Below the pieces are notes generated by a model. The model was not told the DNA's origin. It was given only the letters and a program-made list of their open reading frames with translations, and did not search any database. This document shows positions 12,701 to 24,700 of a stretch of 64,000 bases of DNA, in pieces; the stretch's first letter is position 1; the number at the start of each line of letters is the position of its first letter. A program made the translations under genes and the position numbers. Source of the DNA: Pachyseris speciosa. Taxonomy: Eukaryota; Cnidaria; Anthozoa; Scleractinia; Pachyseridae. Location of the stretch: the NCBI GenBank assembly GCA_016490735.1, contig JAEMWC010000559.1, positions 357,501 through 421,500 on the forward strand, in the 5' to 3' direction.

Positions 12701-15700
12701 AGCAATAGTTATACATGTAGCAAACTGTTTTTACTCACCCCAGATATTGGTTGCCAGCACGTTTCACAATGAGGTGCAAAGTACTGGTTATAATCCTTTT
12801 CGCAGTACAGCTTTCCGCCTTCCTCAATGAAGCCCTGGTTTTGGAGCGATTCACCACACCCATCACAGACAAAATGATCAGGGTGCCATGCCTTCCCAAT
12901 TGCGCTGACAAAAGGGCCACTGATTGCACAATTCAACAAGAACACAAATTTATTAGTACATTGTTCATGCTAATTTATTAGAATATCACGCTTTTACCAG
13001 CGGTGGTTGAGGTAGTGGTAGTGGTAATGGAAGTGGTTGTGGAAGTGGTGGTGGGGGCTAACGGCCACTGGGCACTGCTAGAGGGCAGCCCCCCCTCAGT
13101 AGCAATAGCAGCAGTAGTAGCAGAAGTAGCAACAGTTGTGGCATAGATGTAGCAGTTATAGTAGGCCTTCTCATAACCGTCTCACAGAAGTTGTAGTCAA
13201 TGTAATCTATTTCTCATTTTGCTATTGTTGTCACCATTGCTCTAACCCTTTTGAAATTTGCATGAATGACTCAAAAAAGACTTTTAGTATACGTGTACCA
13301 GTGACAAAGCAAACACCCTACTCACTGGAACAGAATCATTGGTCGCCAGCAAATTTTAAGAAAAAATTAATACATTTTGCAAGATATTTGTTTATTAAGT
13401 TCAAGCTTAGTAACATTTTGCTCCAGGTGGTGGTTGTGCTACGATCGCAAAGCATTATTTTTGAACATTTTCAAGATGGCAGCAAATTGACACATCCAAC
13501 CATAATTTTAGAGGTAAGAAAAGGGCTTTTCTTGTGGAATTCGTAAAGATTTCTTTGTTGATTCGTAGATAATTTGAAGATTAAATCACTGGAGAAAATG
13601 GTCAATGTTTGGTCAGCAATTGAATGTGCGAGAACCATCCACACAAAGTGAGCTCTTTCTTCTAAACCAAAGATCGAAAATCACTCAAAATAAGAGAAAT
13701 TGTACTCAATAAGTTCAGCAATTATTATTCTCTTGTTTGCATGTTAATTAGCCCTCTTTGCCTCATCAACATGTACAAAAGGCAAAATAATGAAGCGAAA
13801 ATGAGGCAAAGAGGGCTAATTAACATACATATATATAAAAAATATAATTTTATTAATGTATAGGTTTTTCAATGCACATGTAAGGTGCATTTAATCATAT
13901 CCAAATGCTTATTTGCACCAAACAAGTAATAAATAATTATTAAATTTATTTATTAATTAATTTTGGAATAAGGCACGTCGAGCTGGATTCTAACTTACAA
14001 GACTTCCTCTCCACAGGCATGACAGAAAGGAGTCCTGGTCTCCTCGACTGCAGGCTGTGCCGTAGGAGGTTTAGTGGGAGTCCTCTTCACCTCCACATGG
14101 CCAGGAGGGCTGGTAGAGGTGGGTGAGACTGCTGCTGGAGAAGCATGGGTTGGCATCTTCTGAGAGGGAGTGCGCTGAGGTGGTTGAGAAGCGGGCTGAC
14201 TCATCCGAACCATTCCTGGGAGAGCGACAGGCTGTGGCTGTCCTGGTCGGGCCATAACTGGTGCAGGTGGGGCAACTGGCATGCTCTTAGCAGGCCTAAT
14301 GGTAGGGGGAGCAGGCCGGTACATTTTAGGTACTGGCTGATTGGATGGCTTGCTACGATCTGCTTTCTGTCTGTCAAAGACACTGGGTGCAGCATCTAAA
14401 AGACAAAATACATGTTGTAATATAAGAACAACATGACTACTGCACTGAATATTTCACTCAAGGATTTGGAGACCATTTCTCTACATGCACTCATAAGACA
14501 AGCTCATTCCATTTTCATAACAATAATACAGAGAGCAAAGTTGACAAGAGTGGACTACAAAACCTGTATTTAAAATCGTTATAAGCCAAAGAACACAACT
14601 CCAATAAAGTAATGTTCACAAACCGAGAATAATTTCCACAAGTCACTGTCTCATAAAAGGCTTCTATACAGGGAATCACAAGTACAACGTAGTATGTGCT
14701 TTGGGTTCAATCCTTTAGTAGTGTGCTCTGTCAAATGGTGCGAGTGTTATCCACAATCAAAGTGGCCAGGAGCCACTGAACTCTAACCACTGCACAAAAC
14801 CACTAATAAAACCATTTCCGGGTACATGGTTTTGATTCCTACAATTATGTTAGAAAATGCTACTGATATATGTACCTCCAAAAGAGAAGCATGAAACTCA
14901 TCTCAATTTCTTCAAAACAGATAGCCTTCATTCTACATCTGTTCTGTTGTCCCAGACAAAATTATCAAAAACAAGTTACTCCTTTTCTGTAAATCTTTTG
15001 TTAGTCAAATTAATAGAATTTGATGAAATTTGCTTTTATGCTTTGGCTGTTTTCATGATTGTGATTTTGGTTCCTGTCATTTGCTTTGGTCACGTGTGCA
15101 GAATATGTACAGTGTATGCCAAGGGTTATTCTAGGGTCCGCAGATTCACAAAATGTAAATTAATAGGAATCAAAGGAGTAAGTGGGTCGAGAGAAACCAG
15201 CCTCACACCTACAGAAACGGACATTTTCCAAGATAAAAAGAACAAAACAATTAACACTAAACCTCCATGGTCCACAGCGTCCTGAAGCATTCTGAACGTT
15301 CGTGATTGCACATTTTGCTTCCCCGTGTCATCATCAGGATCGTCAAATGCTTCAGGGGGAGGTGGTGGGAGATCTAATTAAAAACAAAAAGTCAGCTGCC
15401 AGGTGCACATCAGGGCTTCTGATATTTCACGCAGTCGCGAATCCACAAAATTCAGATAAATCCGCGAAAACCATCGAAATTCCCAAAAAAACGCAATACC
15501 ATGAAATCCGCCAGAAATATTACCAAATACATGTCGACAAAACATATTTGATAATTATCTTGGCTATTAGATCTGTTTTATTTACCACAAACGTCCAAAC
15601 TTATCTTGAAATTTCGTCACTGCAACAAGTAAATGTCCCAAAACTACCAGGCATTCTTAGATTAATGTTGTGAAAAACTGGGCACTGGCCAGAATGAAAC

Positions 15701-18700
15701 GCCTTGCCATTGGGGCATTTCTCGAGCACATTGTTGTTGAAAGAGCAAATGATTATCTCTGTTAAAAAACGTTAAACAACGCTGGTCTTATCAATGCAAT
15801 TATATTTATCTATTTTTGTGAAATTTGCCAAAAAAAATTCCAACGAAATCAGCTGTTTTTTACTGATTGTTTCTCGGCGAAGTTTGCACCTAAAATTTCC
15901 GGTGAAATTGCCGATTTTTCCAAGAATTTTTACTTTTTTCCCGCGAAAATCCTGTGATGTTGGCTGATTTTTCCACGAATTTGCCCCCGAAAATCCCACA
16001 AAATTTAACTTTTTTTTCCAAGACCTATCAGAAGCCCTGGCACATGTTTCATGTACACCTTGCATTGTTTACATCAGCATATGTAGTAAGGACTGTGGGT
16101 TTCAAGAACATTGATAATGAAAATAATTACTACTACTACTACTAAAAATAACAACAACAACAACAACAACAACAATGAATTCAGTTTCATGTTTGTTACC
16201 ACAAACTAATTACACACAGAGTTAACAAATCACACATCAAGAATTACACAAAGCTGGTGCACAATTTGTACTGAGAACAAAAAATGAAGAACACCAAGGA
16301 AATCTTGAAGATGTATGACGCGCCAAAATGGACAAAAATACTTTTTGATATATATAAGACTTCTCCTAAAGATATAATTATTTTACTTGTTTCATATAGA
16401 TATAACTCGATGTAGAAATATCCAACTTGTTTCCAAATAAACACAATACTTCTTTGATATATATAAGACTTCTCCCAAATACATAATACTTGTTTCATAT
16501 AGATAAAACTCGATGTAGAAATATCCAACTTGTTTCCAAATAAACAAAACATCTTGTAAATTTATAAAACTTCCTTTGAATATTTATACAACTTGAGACA
16601 CAAATACAAAACTTGTTTCAAATATTTGACTTGGTTCACACAAATAGGACTTCCGCCGCATATATAAAACTTCTTATCGATTAGATTATTGCAAATTGAT
16701 ACCACAGTTAGTATCCAGGCCTCTGGAAAATGGGTTTACCTAAAATAAGGAACGCGGAATGCGGAATCTGGAATTCGGAATGCGGAAAAAAGAAGTTTGG
16801 TGGAAAATTTTGACGAAGGTTGAAGTCGCTTGGGCAAAAATATGGTCAACAAATTATACGATGACTTAGCCTGAGTTTTGCAGCAATCAAGCCCATGAAG
16901 TTTATTCTAGGGCGGCATTTTAATACTTTGGTTTTGCTTTTAATAAACCACCTGATTCCTTTGAAGCACACGGCTTTCAATCCCACCACAATGATACTAA
17001 TCAATGTATTGTGCATTTTGAACATTTTAAAATCAAATCATTTTAACTAAAAGCGACTTCTCTTATTCTTTTTGCCGATGAAAAGTGTTAGGCCTGTCCA
17101 CAAGTTGACAGCAACTTTCTGAACAACTTTCAATTTTCGATTAACCTTTGTTGATTTCGAGCAACCTTTTTTCTGTTTTCAATGTTTTATTATTCATTTC
17201 AGCTTGATCTTTATAAAACAAGTTAGAGCTATTTTTTTGCTTATTATTTTGAACGCTACTTGACCAAAAAACCAGAGAAAAATCGCTTTACATATTTTGA
17301 CTTAATTGTGCATGGGAACGCTTACGCTTGATTGGTCATTGTCTGTTTTGGAACCAGGGCTTGAAGTTAAGTTTTGGATCACTAACCCTTCGGGTTAGTA
17401 GACATCTTTTTTACTAACCAAATTATAAAGTTTGGTATCCAAGCTCACAACTTACAATATCTCATTATTGAACATTTTGTTAATAATGACTAAAACAAAT
17501 TAAAGAAGCCAGGCAAATGTTTTCTTCCACTCCTGTCGAAATGTTCTACCCTCTTGTTTCCTCTTTTCTTCGTAAAACAAAACAAACACGTAACGCTTCC
17601 AGAAGCTCGAAGTCTTCTGTAGCTTCTGTTGTCTTTGGTTCCTTTTCTCGACATTTTTCCTCTTCACCACAGTTACGTTCAGCTGGAGCTTGCCTTTTTC
17701 TGAGAAATCTATCCAAAGAACTCTGCATAATTCAATGCCAAACTGCCAAAACCTCACGAACAGCAATTGGATTCGCAAGATGGCGGACCCGATAAAGTTG
17801 TGTCCAGATCCGACACAAACTCGTCTCCAGGGTCTTAGCGCTCAAAATGGCTGCAAAGTTCTAATTCGATCTCAAAGACGACGAGAACAAATTCTTTGAG
17901 TCAGAAAACAATCTCATGCAAGATAACAACACAAAAAAAGGTTGTAAAAAGGTTATTTCCATAAAATAATTTAAATATGAAAGAAAATTTTTCCTAACCA
18001 CATCGGGTTAGTTGGACACAATTTTAGTAACCAAACGTTGAAAATTACAAACCGTTGGTTAACAGGTTACCGTTCATTTCGAGCCCTGGGAACTGTCTTG
18101 GTGCGTACATTTCAGGTTGTTGAGTGGCAGTCGATAAAACGAGCAACATGGTCGGAACATGGGACATTCCGGAACATCTCCAAAAGACGAAGAAAAATCA
18201 ATTTAAAATAACTTTAAATATGCAGAAAAAAGAAAATATAATTTGAGAGATTAATTGGAGAAAAAAAAACAGACAAAAAATTATTCATTACAAAAAAAGA
18301 CGTTTATAAATGCCCCACCTGGAAATTATAGCTATGGGGGCTGGGTGAGGATTGTTTTAGCGCTTTTGTTTGCTTACAACATTTTCAGAAAGATTCACCC
18401 TCATACTGTCTTCTGTCGTTGCTCTTTTTTTCGAGGGGCTTTCCAAGAGTCGCTCCTTTGCTGAAACCTAAGTCAGTATGGTGCCCAATATACCTTGAAA
18501 CGTTTATATAGGAACCTCGAGCACCTGAAATCCGCTGCTCTCCACTTCTGATCGGTTAAGGATATCTACAACAACTGAGGACTCCGTCAGGCCTATAAAC
18601 GTGGTTAATCTGCTCCAAGGAAGATTTTATTCCCAATAGCAATGCTTCTCACTCCGTTTTTGCAGCGAGGGCCGCACAGCATGGGCCTGTTTGTTTCTTA

Positions 18701-21700
18701 AGGTTAAACATGTACAAGCCTAGTGTAAAATCTAATGTGGGTTGAGTTTGTTGTTGGTTCTCTACTCTGCTCCGAGAGGTTTTTCTCTGGTACTCCGGTT
18801 TTCCCCTCTCCACAAAAACCGACACTTCTAAATTCCAATTCGATCCGGAACGCTCAAATGTTTATTACATGAACCCCTGGCTCGGGAGAATGGGCAACCA
18901 CTCATCACGTTATTGAGCTTAAATAATTGATTTGATTTGATTTGATTTGAATTGAGTCCCAGACTAAGACTTCAGTCCTGTCACCTACCTCCTTCTGTAA
19001 GACATCTATTGTCTTGTTCGGTTCTTTTAACCCTCTTAGCAATTATTAATTCCAGTTTCTAGATTCTGGATTCTGGATTCCGGTTTCCCTGTTTTAGGTA
19101 AACCCGTTTTCCAGGGGCCTGGATACTAACTGTGGTATCGATTTGCAATAATCTAATCGATAAGAAGTTTTATATAATTATGTGGCGCAAGTCAAATATT
19201 TGAAACAAACTTGTTTTGTATGTGTGCCTCAAGTTGTATAAATATTCAAAGGAAGTTTTATATATTTACAAGATGTTGTGTTTATTTGCAAACAAGTTGG
19301 ATATTTCTACATCGAGTTTTATCTATATGAAACAAGTATTATATATTTAGGAGAAGTCTTATATATATCAAAGAAGTATTGTGTTTATTTGGAAACAAGC
19401 TGGATATTTCTACATCAAGTCTTATCTATATGAAACAAGTATTATATATTTAGGAGAAGTATTATGCATATGCATCATGTGTATGTATCCGTAAGTATTT
19501 ATAGTGAGCATGTGTAAGAAATTTTGAATATGAAATAAAAAATTGAAAATATAAAAAAATATATACATGTGACCTTGTATGGGAAAACGTACACTAACGC
19601 TTTACCGTTAAACGGACGAAAATAAACGCATTATAAACGGGAAGTACTGTAAATGGTTAGGTGAGGTGTTTAAACGGTCTTCATAACCGTTTAAACGAAT
19701 AGCTTTGAACGTTAAACGGAAAGCTTAAAACACTAAACGGTTGAGCAAAATTCATAAACGGAAAGCTCAAATCGTTAAACGGTTGATCAAAGTCCAAAAA
19801 CGGATAGCTTAAAACGTTAAACAGTGGAGCAAAATCCATCAATTCAACGGATTGGAAAATGTTTAACCCTTTAACCGTTATACTCTCAAAAGCTGTAAAA
19901 CGAATAAATTAAACAGAAAAATATTAACGCACAGACTTGTACATCTTAAAAGGTAACTTAAGTTTAATGAAGACAAATGACTTCTGTACCTTCATTCTTC
20001 TGTTTCAGCCATTCAAAACTGTATTTAACATAGCCATCGTCGTTCAAGATTCCAAAGACAGACCGATTGCCGGGTGTCATGCTCACGCTCCTTCAGTCAA
20101 ATAGTGCATTCTGACAAATTGCTCCATATTGAAAACAGATTCCTTGTCCATCGGGCGAAATGAACGTATTTCTATGAATATTCTTTAAAAAAGAATTTAA
20201 CTTTTATTGCGCTAGGGAGAAGTACAGCTAATGCAATATAAACCAAAGGCAAAAGCAAAGTATGCGCCGCAAACACGTGCACTGCAATCGCAAATCATAA
20301 AGAAACTCAATCGCTTGCGACCTTTTGCGTTTGGCATCCATTTAGCGATTGTATTGGGCTAAGAGTTACGAAATTATTTACCATAAATAATTTTCATTAC
20401 TTGGAGTTTGATTTTGCAATGACCTGTTGTCTATCCTGCCAGCGGCCGAACTGTTTGACTTGACGGCTTACGCTTGTAGATAACAAAATTCAAGCTCTTC
20501 AAAGTCTTCAAATTGGCCACAACCTTAATTTACGAACATAATTCCCCTTACATTTGCCAAAATAATAGTTTTTGCTATCTTAAGACACCTTCCAAAGTGA
20601 TTCTAAGCTTCGTCAACAATTTTCATGCACTAAAAGTTATCATATGCACGTTTGTTGTGTCACTGATTGACAGTTTTTGCTAATAAAAGCCGATGTGGAT
20701 TACCCCACGAGTCCCAAGGGACCTCTACTCGATCCAAAAGAAAAAAAAATTATGTCTTCGGCACTTCATAGAACCTTTGAAGAACGATCTTGTCTGTAAC
20801 AAGAGTATTTTACCGTTTGAATCAATTCATTGTGCCAAAGAGAACTAAATATATTTTTTAAGCACTTGCCGATGCCGCAAATAATATTCCCAAGGGACTA
20901 GAGCTGGCTTTGTGTATGCAAATGAGGAAGAACATATGAAAGCCAATTGAAGGGCTGAGGGCATAAACTGCCTATGTGTAATTTTCGGCTGTTTTTTTAG
21001 TTCACTTGGATTTGTCCAAATTTTTGCATGTGAACTGCATTTTGATTCAAAAACATTGTCCCGTATTTTTTTTCACCGATTTCTTTTCGTTTTCGAGAAA
21101 TAATGTATGCAAAAAAAACACCCAAAACTACACATAGGCAGTTTATGCCCTCAGCCCTTCAATTGTTCATGAGATCACCACCGGTTTGCGATGGATTCTT
21201 ATGAAACCTCGCATATTTACTAAATGCTGCATGCATATTTACGAAATGCTGCTTATTGATCTATGGAGGTTGTTTTTTGTTTTTATTCAAAATATGAGAA
21301 ATTATTATATTGCGTGACAGTCATGTCACCGGTTGTTTTGTGCTGTGCAAAAGCCAAAAAGAACAAATTTAAAACCAAACATTGAGCTCTCTTTAGCGTC
21401 TTTTGAGTTTCATTCACCAGAAACTGTGGAGCGTTAGAAATAATGAAAGGTTTAGAATATCGGCCAAACCACTTTCTGATTTTCAAGCGGTCCAATTATG
21501 CATGCCGGGCCGTCTGTTAAGATTACATCAATTGGCGGTTCGAAATGTGATACACTTTTCACACTTTTCATTTTTATTTCGCTGGTGTGTGTTGACAGCA
21601 AATTAAAAAGCTTTAAAAGTCATTAAACAGGCAGAATATCTTGAATCGACAGTGGACACTAAGTTGATTATGTCTTTACTAATCAATCGCAAATAAATAT

Positions 21701-24700
21701 TGTCAGCCGGTATATCAGGTAACCAAAATTGTACTCTTCTTTTGCAAAAATTTCCATTTCGGTAACTGTAGATTCACAGATTTTCCTTTAATTAGTTTCG
21801 CTCCATTTCGTTTCGCAAAGTACCGTAAGCCTTTAAACGGCTTACTGTTTTAAACGGATGGCACAACCATTTAAACGCGATGTCGCAAGTGCTAAACGGA
21901 GAGTATTTTTTTTATAAACGGATGAGAAAACTGTTTAAACGTTTTGCCCAAAGCGTTAAACGGATACTACTTTTTTTATAAACGGATAAGAAAACCATTT
22001 AAACGGTTTGCATGAACCGTTTTAAACGGAAGATAAACGGATAATAAACTGAATTTTCTGTTAAACGGTAAAGCGTTAGTGTACGTTTTCCCATACAAGG
22101 TCACACATGTATATATCAAAGAAGTATTTTTGTCTGTTTTGGCATGTCATAAAGATGCTTTAGAATTAAACATTTGTGTGCAATGTCATGTGGTTTGTTG
22201 CAAAAAAATTGAATACAAGCTCATTTTGTCAAGGTCCTCAATACAAACTGACCATGACCTTTACAACAGGCCCTGACAGAACAGAGCATGCAGAAAGACT
22301 GCAAAACCAGCTTAATATTGCTTACAAGGCTGAATATGTACAATAAAGTGCTCTTCACAAACATATATCTGCACATACCATCGTCTTCATGTTCTTGAAG
22401 GTGTCTCTGAAGCATTTTAAAGGATTTGGACTGGACTTTAGGATCTGGTGGATGGCCCAAGTTGGTGGCTCATCAACAAAACCGACTGTGAAACAAACCA
22501 ATGCAACGAGTTGAGTTGTCTTCTATCACAAGCATCAGCTGATAAATTCACAGACTTACCATCTCCATCATCACTGATGTTCAGTTTAAACCGCAGAGCA
22601 AGATCTTGATCATCATCATGTCGACGACTTGCATCTGAGGGATCATAAGCTCCCCTGGGAATATGAAAGCAACAGTTGACTGACAATGAAAACGGTTGTG
22701 ACAGTTGACAGAGAGCGACTTACAGGGAGAGTGTCAGGTTTATGTGTTTCACCTGCTGATTGAGATTGGGTTTCTCCCATTTGATGTGCATGGATTCCTT
22801 AAGCCTCACCAGATATTTAGTAGCTGCATAGTCAAGAATCTGGAATTAATCCGTTGAACAGGATGCTCGACAAGACTCTGAACTCAGCAGATGTTTGTGA
22901 ACGTGCAAAGATCCATCTGATAGTAAGTGCTTGTGACAGTTCCATAACTGTTCCAGTAGACCTCTTTACTAAGCTTGTATGTTTTGTTTTTCCAATGTAG
23001 GTCAAGACATGTACAGTTATACAACCTGAAATCATTTAGCCATTGGTACGCGTGAACTGCCCGTGGGAGGAACGAGACAAAACCGTGCGGTTCACGAATG
23101 AAGCCCGCGCGGTTCACGAACAAAAACCTAGGTTGAAAATTTACCTCGGTCAAATGGAGAAAAGGCTGACACAATAGGATCTAATGGCAAATTGTTTTTG
23201 GTTTTCCTTTGAATGGATTGTTTTCTTGCACATTTACAACTTTTGAAAAGGAAACATGAAACGCCACCGATGTCAGATATGCATACACTGTAGATCATTC
23301 ATGCGTGGGCTTTTAATATTACAGTTACAAAAGAAAATTATAAATCATTATTGCAGCTTAGCACAAGCTTCCAAACACATTTATTGAAAATTTGTAGTCG
23401 CACCTTTCAAAAAGCAACCGATTTTTAGAAATTAAAGCCAATTAATTTTAAAACTGTTCCTCTGGGATCGATCTGATTGAAGAAATAAACCTCGTCATGA
23501 TCTTGGAATAAACGAAACGACTTGCTTTGGCAGTGTCACTGAATGACGATAAACGCCACTTCCACGATTAAAAAAATACAATAAGTCTTTGTTTGTTTTT
23601 GGATCGGAAAAGTTCTCAGAAGGTTTCATCAGTTTTCTAATACATTTTGGTGGGAAATGATTTTTATTTTAATGACAATAAGCGACACAAAGCCAAAATA
23701 CTTGTTTTAAATTTTCGACTACTGACTCTACGAAACAGCGCGTCGCCAATTATTTATTTTGTCGAAAGTGTAGTCGATCGCTTGAATTTCCCCCTTGTTT
23801 TAATGAATAAAATGGTCATGGTTAAACCACAAAGTAACAGCCTCTTTTTTCTGCAATGAAGATGCAGAGGCAGAGATTTTTCCTACTTTTTCATTTGAAT
23901 AGAAAAAAACTTCCACGTGATTTTGACGAGAATGCCAACAACATCAAGAATATGTAAATACAGTTCGCAAGTGTCCTTGGTTTTCTTGCTTTCTATGCAA
24001 TACATTCAAACTCAAAGGGACTCTATGTCGACTGGATTTTTACTTGTCGTTAAGAGACGAAATATTTTAGGGAAATTACGGTTTCAACACGTCTTGCATA
24101 TGCAAATTTCAAATATGAAACAAATCGAAGCATGACACTCGACTTTCAAGTTTGCAAATATTCAAGTCAGCTGTCAAGTTATTTTCAATCACTACGTCTT
24201 ATGGTACACTTAGACCAAGAAATACTATGTGATATCTGAATTTTAAGAACAAAATAAAACCTGTTTTTACAATGTTACAAGCTTTAATTTCCGCAGGCCG
24301 TACAGATCGTGACATGTGTTATCCAATTATTCAGTTGTCTGATCAATGTGTTTTCCTGTTGAATCTCTAGGGTAATGCGGTGTTTTATCCAACAACTAAA
24401 CACAACAATGAAGGTAACAAAGGCAATTAAAAGCATGAAGATGCGGCCACTGAAGAACGCGTGATTCCCTAGGTTTTGTCTCGTGCTTCATTCGTTCCTT
24501 CTGAGGTGGACGCACGGGCAAACCTCGTGCACTGCCCGCGCGTCCACCTCATGAAACCCGCGGACGATGCCCAAATGATTTCAGGCAGTACTGTATGATG
24601 TTACCCTAGAGAACTGTTTCTTTGAAATTTCGTCTTATTCACGTGCATATGCTCACATAACTTATGAAAAGACAAAACATTTCCTTGGGAACATCACATG

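Larger units (their letters stand above)
16305..22160. mobile_element. Long-inverted-repeat element, host of nested insertions
   Basis: Left arm 16305 to about 16790 and right arm about 19060-19560 plus 22108-22160 are complementary over roughly 450 bp. Shared pieces include ATCGATTAGATTATTGCAAAT, the AGTATCCAGGCC box and ATATAAGACTTCTCC-like units. The right arm is split by the 2.5-kb insertion at 19572-22101, whose removal restores the outer end (AAGTATTTTTGTC then GTCAT). The arms contain two diverged copies of a roughly 125-bp subrepeat. No transposase recognised. Outer limits are approximate. Confidence 0.8.

Noticed and set aside
22379..22485. Exon 5 starting at the strong-looking acceptor before 22485
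   Set aside because: In that frame the exon reads an unrelated peptide and leaves in the wrong phase for exon 6; the conserved motif frame has a stop at 22475-22473.
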